A stretch of DNA of 5,708 nucleotides from Candidatus Omnitrophota bacterium (GCA_023819025.1 JAMWDC010000154.1:1-5708); one strand, 5' to 3'. Numbered from the stretch's first letter, positions 1 to 5,393 are shown. Made by a program: numbers and translations. Notes: a model not told the origin generated them from the letters alone.

Positions 1-46
1 GCCAACTCAAATGGGCTGCTTAAAAAGTGCCAAAGTCGAGCTGCGC

Positions 47-53
47 AGGAAGG
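47..53 (+). promoter_or_regulatory. Ribosome binding site for the GT39-like gene
   Basis: AGGAAGG lies 5 nt ahead of the ATG at 59. This favours 59 over the upstream in-frame ATG at 11, which has no Shine-Dalgarno-like sequence in the few bases visible before it. Confidence 0.6.
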
Positions 54-58
54 CCGAT

Positions 59-1597
59 ATGGCGGTTACAAAAGACAGTCAATCAACATTATTTTCATTA
101 ATTACAAATCCTCGCCCTTACTTTTGTTTCGTAGCGGGAATTATCGGAATTGCCCTTGTCCTTCGCTTGGTGGGATTAAATAGGGGGATATGGTTTGATG
201 AATACCGCGCCGTGGGGATAATCTCCATTCAAACTTGGCTTCCCCCCTTGGAGATCTTTCGATTTTATGATCACCCGCCGCTTTATTTCGTTCTGCTTAA
301 GCTGTGGTCCCATATCAACTCCTCAGAGCCGTTTTTGCGGCTTCTGTCCGTCCTCTGCGGCATGGGGACTTTGATTATCCTGATGCGTTGGATGAAGCAA
401 TATTGCCGCCAGGCCGCTTTAATAGCCGGTTTATGCTGTGCAACTTTTCCGATGATGCTGCGGTATTCGCAGGAGATCCGGAATTATCCGCTCCTTTTGT
501 TTGCCACGGCCTTATCCTTTTTCTATGCAACACATTTAGTTGCCAAACCCCATCGGTTGTTGAGTTATCTGAAACTCCTCATGAGCTTTATCTTACTTGT
601 CTCGACCCATGCCGTCGGCATTATGGTTCTGCCGAGCGTTTTTTTCTATATGTACTTGAACCCTTCTTTACGAAAAAACATCAACCCCGCCTATGTCGCT
701 TTTCTCGTAACCATCCCTCTTTTAATTTTTGTCGTTACTTTCTTTGTTTTCATGCAGAACACAATCAAGCAGCCGGACACGTGGTGGATACCTCCTGCTT
801 CCTTAACTTTCATCGGCTATCAGGTAAAAAGGCTCTTTGGATTGTGGCCCCTCACCCATTGCGTCACTGATTATTTTCCAGCGGCAAAAAGTTTTGTCCT
901 TCCTTTTCTTGCTCTGAGTGGAGTGTTTTTCTCCATTTTTGGAGATTGGAAGCGTTCCTTCCCGTTATTTGCGGCAGCGTTTTTTTATTGGCTTACCCTG
1001 ATCGTCTTTTCAAATCTCGTACTCCCTATTTTTTTGGCAATGACTGCTTTGCCGGGATTGATTCCTTTTATCGGATTCTTAGGCGTCCATATTTCGACCA
1101 TCCAGATCAGGAAAGTCAAAATCGCAGCCGTCTTGATTCTTATGCTTTTTTGTGCGGTATCGGTGCGGGGATGGGTTCGATCGGCTGATTTATGTTATGA
1201 TCGATCAAAAAATATAGTTCACCTGCTGAATGTGCGTCACCGCCCTGGGGATATCATTATATTCTTTCCCAACACCATCCGTGGTCTGATGGGTTACTAC
1301 GGAAAATTCTCTCCAGAGTCTACCATCACCATCGGGTTCCGCGAGGGAGTGAACAGTGTTGATAAAAAGCTTAATAAAACACTCGAGGCCTTGGCAGTTC
1401 GGTCAGGACGGCAGCACATATTTTGGATTGCTCGCTTGCATCACAAGGTTGAAGGGGGCCGTGTCGTAAAAAAGGTACGTGGCGATCGCATGAGATATTT
1501 ACAAAAAAAATGCAAAAAGCCTATCTTTGCCAAACAAATGGGCATGTTTTCATTAAGCGAATTTAAAGTGCGTCGGAAACCAAGGCCTGATCGTTAA
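59..1597 (+). CDS. GT39/ArnT-like polytopic membrane glycosyltransferase
   Basis: The 512-residue product is very hydrophobic, with roughly ten membrane segments up to about residue 370 and a soluble C-terminal tail of about 140 residues. Visible motifs fit the PMT/ArnT (GT39, PMT_2-like) clan: GIWFDEYRA at 43-51, with the Asp-Glu pair (D47, E48) in the first outer loop where the catalytic acid sits in this family; YDHPPLYF at 70-77; and YSQEIRNYPLLLF at 136-148, the family's (E/Q)-x-R-x-Y signature. Known members move a sugar from a polyprenyl-phosphate carrier to lipid A, proteins or other acceptors on the outer face of the inner membrane. Donor and acceptor cannot be read from the sequence. 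The nearby lipid A acyltransferase makes envelope glycolipid or glycoprotein a reasonable guess. I chose ATG 59 for its AGGAAGG site. The frame is also open through ATG 11 to the window edge, so a longer N-terminus is not excluded. No partner gene is visible upstream. Confidence 0.8.
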   Translation: MAVTKDSQSTLFSLITNPRPYFCFVAGIIGIALVLRLVGLNRGIWFDEYRAVGIISIQTWLPPLEIFRFYDHPPLYFVLLKLWSHINSSEPFLRLLSVLCGMGTLIILMRWMKQYCRQAALIAGLCCATFPMMLRYSQEIRNYPLLLFATALSFFYATHLVAKPHRLLSYLKLLMSFILLVSTHAVGIMVLPSVFFYMYLNPSLRKNINPAYVAFLVTIPLLIFVVTFFVFMQNTIKQPDTWWIPPASLTFIGYQVKRLFGLWPLTHCVTDYFPAAKSFVLPFLALSGVFFSIFGDWKRSFPLFAAAFFYWLTLIVFSNLVLPIFLAMTALPGLIPFIGFLGVHISTIQIRKVKIAAVLILMLFCAVSVRGWVRSADLCYDRSKNIVHLLNVRHRPGDIIIFFPNTIRGLMGYYGKFSPESTITIGFREGVNSVDKKLNKTLEALAVRSGRQHIFWIARLHHKVEGGRVVKKVRGDRMRYLQKKCKKPIFAKQMGMFSLSEFKVRRKPRPDR

Positions 1598-1616
1598 AAC
1601 GCATAGGGGATTTTTT
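1586..1616 (+). terminator. Possible weak intrinsic terminator after the GT39-like gene
   Basis: An interrupted hairpin overlaps the stop codon: CCTG 1586-1589 pairs with TAGG 1604-1607, and CGT 1592-1594 with ACG 1599-1601. A run of six T follows at 1611-1616. The stem is short and has an internal loop, so this is only a candidate. Confidence 0.3.
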
Positions 1617-1663
1617 CTGTAACGGCTTTCCAGATACAGCCTTCGAAACGGTCTTCGATAAAT

Positions 1664-1692
1664 TTGACAGCGGGAATGACGACTTTTATAAT
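1664..1692 (+). promoter_or_regulatory. Consensus sigma70-type promoter of tRNA-Gly
   Basis: The -35 box TTGACA (1664-1669) and -10 box TATAAT (1687-1692) both match consensus exactly and are 17 nt apart. Transcription should start near 1699, about 12 nt before the mature tRNA-Gly. No other clear promoter lies before the acyltransferase at 1954, so this one may also drive that gene by read-through. Confidence 0.85.
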
Positions 1693-1710
1693 GAGCTCTC
1701 CAAGCAAAAT

Positions 1711-1781
1711 GCGGGCATAGCTTAATGGCAAAGTCCGAGCCTTCCAAGCTCGCCATGCGGGTGCGATTCCCGCTGCCCGCT
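1711..1781 (+). tRNA. tRNA-Gly (anticodon UCC)
   Basis: The full cloverleaf can be folded by eye. Acceptor GCGGGCA (1711-1717) pairs with TGCCCGC (1774-1780). The D stem is GCTT/AAGT with one G-U pair. Anticodon stem CGAGC/GCTCG encloses loop CTTCCAA with anticodon TCC at 1743-1745. T stem GCGGG/CCCGC encloses TGCGATT. Discriminator T1781 is usual for bacterial tRNA-Gly. The 3' CCA is not encoded, since CTT follows, so it must be added after transcription. It reads GGA codons and, by wobble, GGG. Confidence 0.95.
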
Positions 1782-1953
1782 CTTCGGTTCTCCCCCGAAG
1801 AAGGGGGCGGAAGCTCTGTCCACCGGCATGGCAGGGCTACAATGGAATGGGACAAGAGGCATCGCGGTGTGTTCCTGCAGAACTCTGGCGTAACGGGCTG
1901 AGTGTTGTTATCCGCTCCAATGGATTTCCCAACCCGATGGCAGGCAAACTTCC
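1782..1953 (+). other. Gene-free spacer between tRNA-Gly and the acyltransferase, with a G/C hairpin
   Basis: No convincing coding sequence or known RNA is seen in these 172 nt. Directly after the tRNA two mutually exclusive hairpins are possible: CTTCGG 1782-1787 with CCGAAG 1795-1800, or CCCCC 1792-1796 with GGGGG 1803-1807. Neither is followed by a T tract, so they look more like tRNA processing or boundary structures than an intrinsic terminator. The rest could be an untranslated leader of the acyltransferase mRNA. Confidence 0.4.
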
Positions 1954-2880
1954 ATGAATGAGATGGGCCGTATTTATTTTTATATGGAGTATCTTTTATA
2001 CCGTATCGTCGCCTTTGGCATTCGGTGTTTACCGTTGTCCTATGCCATGTGTTTGGCGGATGGTATTGGTCTTCTTCTTTTTTATCTGCTTGGCGAAAGA
2101 ACGCGTACCACATTCAATAATCTCCGCCAGGCTTATGGTGCTGAAAAGTCCGAAAGAGAAATCCGGAAGATTGCTATTGCCTCTTATCAAAATCTCGTCA
2201 GAGTCGCGTTTGAATTTATCCGTATCCCAACGATTGCAAAAAATCCTGAACGCTATCTACGTGTCGAACATTGGGATTATGTCGAAAAGGCTTTAGAAAA
2301 AAAAAGGGGGGTTATGATCATTGTCTCTCATTTCGGCAATTGGGAGTTAATGTCCTTTGCAGGACGCATCAATCAACGTCCCCTACATGCGATTGCCAGA
2401 GCAACCAAAAATCCTTTCGTTTATCAATACATTAAGCATTTGAGAAGTCTCATGGGCACAGTGAGTATCGATAAAGAAGGCGCGGTTAAGAATACAGTAA
2501 AACTTTTAAAAAACAATCAGATCGTTTGCATGTTGATTGATCAACACGAAAGGCAGGGCGGGGTGTGGGTCGATTTTTTCGGCCGCAAGGCTTCGACTAC
2601 AAGTCTGCCTGCGATGATGGCCCTTCGTCATGAAGTGTCGGTATTGTTTGCATTTTATACCCGTTCAGGCCCTGGATCTTTTGTTATTCATCTTGAAAAA
2701 CCGTTTCCTGTCATCCGTACGGATGACAGGAAACAAGATATCCTCTCCAATACCCAGCAGTATATCCGGCGGATCGAAGAAGAAATCCGTAAGAGTCCGG
2801 AGAACTGGCTTTGGATGCATCGAAGGTGGCGAGAACAGCCTAAGACAAAAGCGCAAGAACCTTCAATCAAGTCTCCATAA
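1954..2880 (+). CDS. LpxL/HtrB-family lipid A (Kdo-dependent) acyltransferase
   Basis: The 308-residue product has the usual length and layout of the lysophospholipid acyltransferase LpxL/LpxM (HtrB/MsbB) family. It carries one hydrophobic N-terminal anchor (about residues 30-46) and the catalytic HX4E motif in SHFGNWEL, with H126 and E131. Further family blocks are DQH at 196-198, a mid-domain SLPAMMAL at 217-224, and the C-terminal ENWLWMHRRWR at 283-293. These enzymes add a secondary acyl chain from acyl-ACP to lipid A or its Kdo-bearing precursor at the inner face of the inner membrane. Which step this one performs cannot be told. The start is uncertain: ATG 1954 has only a weak AGG 9 nt upstream, ATG 1963 is also in frame, and ATG 1984 (MEYLLYRIV) matches the typical family N-terminus best but lacks a clear ribosome site. 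Residues 251-260 are encoded by a perfect palindrome (see findings). The nearest upstream promoter is that of tRNA-Gly. Confidence 0.88.
   Translation: MNEMGRIYFYMEYLLYRIVAFGIRCLPLSYAMCLADGIGLLLFYLLGERTRTTFNNLRQAYGAEKSEREIRKIAIASYQNLVRVAFEFIRIPTIAKNPERYLRVEHWDYVEKALEKKRGVMIIVSHFGNWELMSFAGRINQRPLHAIARATKNPFVYQYIKHLRSLMGTVSIDKEGAVKNTVKLLKNNQIVCMLIDQHERQGGVWVDFFGRKASTTSLPAMMALRHEVSVLFAFYTRSGPGSFVIHLEKPFPVIRTDDRKQDILSNTQQYIRRIEEEIRKSPENWLWMHRRWREQPKTKAQEPSIKSP
2703..2734. repeat. Perfect 32-bp palindrome inside the acyltransferase gene
   Basis: The left arm GTTTCCTGTCATCCGT (2703-2718) is followed with no spacer by its exact reverse complement ACGGATGACAGGAAAC (2719-2734). The centre falls on a codon boundary of the gene, so both strands encode the same decapeptide FPVIRTDDRK. 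The encoded segment fits the family alignment as I recall it (a V-x-R-T-G/D-D-R-x-x-D-I stretch), so it does not look like an inserted block. Confidence 0.95.
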
Positions 2881-3010
2881 GAGGTACCAAGGTTGTATAA
2901 ACTTCCATTCTCTTTTCTATTTTTATTGAAGGAATTATGATGTAACTCATTGCCAAAACACGGGTAAAAAGGATTTCTCGATAAGGTGCAAGATAGACCT
3001 ACCAGGCCTA

Positions 3011-3040
3011 TTGACTTTCTCCTATTAAGTTTTCTATAAT
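3011..3040 (+). promoter_or_regulatory. Upstream promoter P1 of the tRNA-Thr-tuf unit
   Basis: TTGACT (3011-3016) and a perfect TATAAT (3035-3040) are 18 nt apart. Transcription would start near 3047. The bases after the -10 box are G/C-rich (GCGAG), as in many stringently controlled stable-RNA promoters; that regulation is inferred only. Confidence 0.72.
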
Positions 3041-3081
3041 GCGAGTCGAATCAGTAAGTTACAATAACAAATAAAAATACC

Positions 3082-3109
3082 TTGACAGTTCGCGGGATTA
3101 AGGTAAAAT
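3082..3109 (+). promoter_or_regulatory. Downstream promoter P2 of the tRNA-Thr-tuf unit
   Basis: A perfect TTGACA (3082-3087) and TAAAAT (3104-3109) are 16 nt apart, followed by a C-rich discriminator (CCCCG at 3110-3114). The start would be near 3116, giving a leader of about 86 nt before tRNA-Thr. Together with P1 this makes a tandem promoter pair, typical of highly expressed translation genes. Confidence 0.75.
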
Positions 3110-3138
3110 CCCCGATTTATCTGTAGGGGTGGACTGTC

Positions 3139-3191
3139 CTGAAGTTACGTATTTTGTATTTTCGATATTAATTCAATTTAGAGAACTTCAG
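3139..3191 (+). repeat. Inverted repeat in the tRNA-Thr-tuf leader
   Basis: CTGAAGTT (3139-3146) and AACTTCAG (3184-3191) are exact 8-bp complements enclosing a 37-nt A/T-rich stretch, ending 10 nt before tRNA-Thr. In RNA this could form a long stem-loop near the RNase P processing site. The function is unknown and it could be chance. Confidence 0.45.
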
Positions 3192-3201
3192 CGGATTCAT
3201 T

Positions 3202-3274
3202 GCTGGAGTAGCTCAGTTGGTAGAGCACGTCCTTGGTAAGGACGAGGTCACGGGTTCAATCCCCGTCTCCAGCT
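3202..3274 (+). tRNA. tRNA-Thr (anticodon GGU)
   Basis: The cloverleaf is complete. Acceptor GCTGGAG (3202-3208) pairs with CTCCAGC (3267-3273). D stem GCTC/GAGC encloses AGTTGGTA. Anticodon stem CGTCC/GGACG encloses TTGGTAA with anticodon GGT at 3235-3237. T stem ACGGG/CCCGT encloses TTCAATC. The discriminator is T3274 and no CCA is encoded. It decodes ACC and ACU. It sits 47 nt upstream of tuf with no promoter between, so it is very likely excised from the same primary transcript, as with E. coli thrT-tufB. Confidence 0.95.
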
Positions 3275-3321
3275 GGGGTACGATAAACTGGAAGTAACAT
3301 CTTGACTGAGGAGAACTTATC

Positions 3322-4521
3322 ATGGCAAAAGAAAAATTTGAAAGAACTAAAACCCACGTGAATGTTGGAACCATCGGGCACGTCGATCACGGAAAAACGA
3401 CGCTGACCTCTGCCATTACAAAAGTCCTAGCCAAGAAGGGCATGGCCGATATTAAAGAATACGCTGAAATTGCGAAGGGCGGTACGGTTCGAGATGCATC
3501 GAAAATTCTCACCATTGCTGTGGCACACGTCGAGTATCAGTCGGAAAAGCGGCATTATGCTCACGTAGATTGTCCGGGCCACCATGATTATATCAAGAAT
3601 ATGATTACAGGCGCTGCGCAAATGGATGGTGCGATCTTAGTCGTTTCCGCGGTTGACGGACCGATGCCGCAAACCCGGGAACATATCCTTCTTGCACGTC
3701 AAGTAGGTGTCCCTTCTATTGTGGTATTTCTGAATAAATGTGATGCCGTAGATGATCCGGAACTTTTGGATCTGGTTGAGCTCGAAGTTAGGGAACTTCT
3801 TAAAAAGTATGAATTCCCTGGTGATACCATTCCGATGATCCGGGGTTCCGGTCTCCAAGCGATGCAGAACCCAGATGATCCTAAGGTCGTTCAACCCATT
3901 CTTGATTTGATCAAGGCGTTGGACGATTACATTCCGGAGCCGAAGCGTGATGTCGATAAGCCGTTCTTGATGCCTGTGGAGGACGTATTTTCGATTTCCG
4001 GGCGTGGTACTGTCGGGACGGGTCGAGTGGAACGTGGTCAGATTAAAATGGGCGCTGAAGTCGAAATCATCGGTCTAAGAACCGATAAGATTAAAACAAC
4101 CGTGACGGGTATTGAAATGTTCCGGAAATTGCTCGACGATGCCAGAGCGGGTGATAATGTCGGTTTGCTGTTGCGCGGAATCGAGAAAGAGCAGCTCGAG
4201 CGCGGGATGGTTGTTGCAGCGCCGGGGACGGTCACTCCCCATACGAAATTCAAGGCGCAAGTTTATATTTTGACAAAAGAAGAGGGCGGGAGGCACACAG
4301 CATTTTTTAACGGTTACCGGCCTCAATTTTATTTTCGTACTACGGACGTCACCGGTGTGGTGAAGCTGCCGGCAGGTACGGAGATGGTGATGCCGGGAGA
4401 TAACGTCACCATTGAAGTGGAATTGATTACTCCCATTGCGATGGAAAAGGAACTTCGTTTTGCCATTCGGGAAGGAGGCAAGACGGTAGGCGCGGGTGTC
4501 GTTACGCAAATTATTGAGTAG
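3322..4521 (+). CDS. tuf: Translation elongation factor Tu
   Basis: EF-Tu carries aminoacyl-tRNA to the ribosomal A site in a GTP-dependent way. The 399-residue product is full length. The P-loop is GHVDHGKT (19-26), switch I Thr is T64, DCPGH (83-87) holds the catalytic His H87, NKCD is at 138-141 and the G5 element SGL at 176-178. The beta-barrel domains II (from about 212) and III (from about 310) are intact, including GGRHTAFFNGYRPQFYFRTTD and the C-terminal REGGKTVGAGVV. GAGGAG 8 nt before the ATG is a strong ribosome site. Switch I is about two residues longer than in E. coli and lacks RGITI (here KILTI), a form I associate with Planctomycetes and Verrucomicrobia. Odd residues are H88 after the catalytic His (usually Ala), G177 in SGL (usually SAL) and G232 in GRGTVGTGR (usually V or A). 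It is transcribed with tRNA-Thr from tandem promoters. Confidence 0.98.
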   Translation: MAKEKFERTKTHVNVGTIGHVDHGKTTLTSAITKVLAKKGMADIKEYAEIAKGGTVRDASKILTIAVAHVEYQSEKRHYAHVDCPGHHDYIKNMITGAAQMDGAILVVSAVDGPMPQTREHILLARQVGVPSIVVFLNKCDAVDDPELLDLVELEVRELLKKYEFPGDTIPMIRGSGLQAMQNPDDPKVVQPILDLIKALDDYIPEPKRDVDKPFLMPVEDVFSISGRGTVGTGRVERGQIKMGAEVEIIGLRTDKIKTTVTGIEMFRKLLDDARAGDNVGLLLRGIEKEQLERGMVVAAPGTVTPHTKFKAQVYILTKEEGGRHTAFFNGYRPQFYFRTTDVTGVVKLPAGTEMVMPGDNVTIEVELITPIAMEKELRFAIREGGKTVGAGVVTQIIE

Positions 4522-4758
4522 CAATCCTTAACTGCGGATATTCAAGGTTCATAGAGCGGATTTGGAGTCGTTGGTCGGTTTTGGGAATCTCGCCACCGGG
4601 TAAGTGGGCGGCGCTGTAGTAACTGGGTAAACCATCACATCAACCTCACATCTAGCCTGGCGAACTCGTCGTGATTGTGAAGTGATTACTATCGCCGTGA
4701 GAAACTTCACAATCTAAAAGGGTCGTTTTTTTATAGAGTTGGTACTTATTCAAGTTTG
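4522..4758 (+). other. Structured tuf-rpmG spacer
   Basis: No gene is seen in these 237 nt. A G/C-rich imperfect hairpin is possible at 4591-4613 (CGCCACC with GGCGGCG, one mismatch). Further on comes a perfect 11-bp inverted repeat (4673-4714), then a run of seven T at 4726-4732. No clear promoter for rpmG was found, so the downstream genes may depend on read-through from tuf. Confidence 0.5.
4673..4732 (+). terminator. Perfect 11-bp stem-loop followed by a T7 tract; possible attenuator or terminator
   Basis: GATTGTGAAGT (4673-4683) and ACTTCACAATC (4704-4714) are exact complements with a 20-nt loop. A T7 run starts at 4726, 11 nt after the stem. That gap is too long for a standard intrinsic terminator, so the element may be a weak terminator, an mRNA 3'-end stabiliser for tuf, or a control element for rpmG. 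Confidence 0.4.
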
Positions 4759-4908
4759 ATGCAGGAAATTATTGTCTTAGCATGCACCGAATGTAAGCGT
4801 CGTACCTATACGACGCGCAAGAACAAAAAGAAAAATCCAGACCGACTGGAGCGGAAGAAGTATTGTCGTTTTTGCCGTAAGCATACGCTACACAAAGAAC
4901 ATAAGTAG
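4759..4908 (+). CDS. rpmG: 50S ribosomal protein L33
   Basis: This 49-residue, strongly basic protein (MQEIIVLACTECKRRTYTT...) is a component of the large ribosomal subunit near the E site. It has the Cys-x-x-Cys pairs C9/C12 and C36/C39 of the zinc-binding (C+) form of L33. The family elements YTTRKNKKKNPDRLERKKYC and FCRKHTLHKEHK cover the whole length, which is normal for L33. The start ATG 4759 has no good Shine-Dalgarno sequence, which is unusual next to the strong tuf site; a TTG directly before it is also in frame. It lies between tuf and tRNA-Trp/secE, a common position for rpmG in bacteria. Confidence 0.95.
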   Translation: MQEIIVLACTECKRRTYTTRKNKKKNPDRLERKKYCRFCRKHTLHKEHK

Positions 4909-4982
4909 CACAAAACAGGGAGAGAGTTGCTAAATCATAACCGTCGTTTTGGAGAAAGACCGTTCTTCTTCAAGACACACGG

Positions 4983-5057
4983 AGGCCTGTAGCTCGAACT
5001 GGCTAGAGCGGCGGTCTCCAAAACCGCATGTTGCAGGTTCGAATCCTGCCAGGCCTG
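4983..5057 (+). tRNA. tRNA-Trp (anticodon CCA)
   Basis: Acceptor AGGCCTG (4983-4989) pairs with CAGGCCT (5050-5056) and the discriminator is G5057, the tryptophan identity base. D stem GCTC/GAGC, anticodon stem GCGGT/ACCGC with loop CTCCAAA (anticodon CCA at 5018-5020), and T stem GCAGG/CCTGC with TTCGAAT are all perfect. No 3' CCA is encoded. tRNA-Trp just before secE is a widely conserved arrangement, and it is probably cut out of the rpmG-secE-nusG transcript. Confidence 0.96.
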
Positions 5058-5116
5058 AATTTTCTAGACGGGATGAAAATAGCATAGAAGTTACCGAAGG
5101 TGACGAAGCAGATTTT

Positions 5117-5172
5117 AAAGGTTGAAATTTTCCAGCCCTCGTGTCATTCAAGACTTCAGAAACATAACCTTT
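5117..5172 (+). repeat. Short inverted repeat in the tRNA-Trp-secE spacer
   Basis: AAAGGTT (5117-5123) and AACCTTT (5166-5172) are complementary, with a 42-nt interval, ahead of secE. A smaller hairpin, GTTACC with GGTGAC, sits at 5091-5105. Both are weak, and chance is a fair explanation. Confidence 0.25.
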
Positions 5173-5200
5173 GGCAACATTACCCAGGCGATAGAGTTCG

Positions 5201-5386
5201 ATGTTTGGAAAGATAGGAACTTTTTTTCAAGAAACGAGGCAGGAACTGAACAAGGTGACATGGCCAAGCCGTAACGAACTGTGGCAATCGACGGTGGTCG
5301 TGATCGTCACAACTTTTATTATGGCAACTTATATAGGGTTCATCGATTTTTGTCTATCGATTGTAATCCGGGTATTGGTGAGATGA
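5201..5386 (+). CDS. secE: Preprotein translocase subunit SecE
   Basis: SecE is the small essential subunit of the SecYEG channel in the inner membrane, where it clamps and stabilises SecY. The 61-residue product is the short, single-span form found in most bacteria, unlike the three-span E. coli protein. An amphipathic N-terminal helix carries the signature ELNKVTWPSRNELWQST (15-31) and leads into one membrane segment (about 31-58). ATG 5201 is the only plausible start; its ribosome site is weak (AGG 12 nt upstream). The gene ends 7 nt before nusG, so the two are almost certainly co-transcribed and perhaps translationally coupled. Confidence 0.96.
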   Translation: MFGKIGTFFQETRQELNKVTWPSRNELWQSTVVVIVTTFIMATYIGFIDFCLSIVIRVLVR

Positions 5387-5393
5387 TTTAATT

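Larger units (their letters stand above)
2881..3201 (+). other. Non-coding control region upstream of tRNA-Thr-tuf
   Basis: No supported gene lies in these 321 nt. The first about 130 nt (2881-3010) are A/T-rich with no clear hairpin-plus-T-tract terminator for the acyltransferase. From 3011 onward the region holds two tandem promoters and a roughly 90-nt leader with an inverted repeat, all pointing toward tRNA-Thr and tuf. Confidence 0.6.

Noticed and set aside
1..23. Possible tail of an upstream gene ending in TAA at 21-23
   Set aside because: Only six sense codons (QLKWAA) would be visible in that frame, too few to support a call; the other two frames are open here as well.
11..58. Upstream ATG at 11 as the start of the GT39-like protein
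   Set aside because: The added 16 residues are basic and not typical of the family N-terminus, and a good ribosome site sits before ATG 59. Because the frame is open to the window edge, this is a preference and not a proof.
304..870. Alternative plus-strand frame inside the GT39-like gene
   Set aside because: It overlaps a gene with clear family motifs in another frame, and its own translation shows none.
1833..1870. Resemblance to a 16S rRNA fragment (GCTACAATGG, then CAAGAGG...CGCGG)
   Set aside because: Only about ten bases match the universal 16S stretch exactly and the flanks do not continue the alignment. It is probably coincidence; a BLASTN of 1782-1953 against 16S would settle it.
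1553..2113. Long minus-strand open frame across the tRNA-Gly region
   Set aside because: It runs antisense through the tRNA, the spacer and the 5' part of the acyltransferase, and the translation has no recognisable domain. It is a chance opening.
2665..2856. Minus-strand frame containing the same FPVIRTDDRK peptide as the plus strand
   Set aside because: The match is produced by the perfect palindrome at 2703-2734, not by a real antisense gene.
4075..4524. Minus-strand frame antisense to tuf
   Set aside because: It is a shadow of a highly constrained coding sequence, with no ribosome site or domain of its own.
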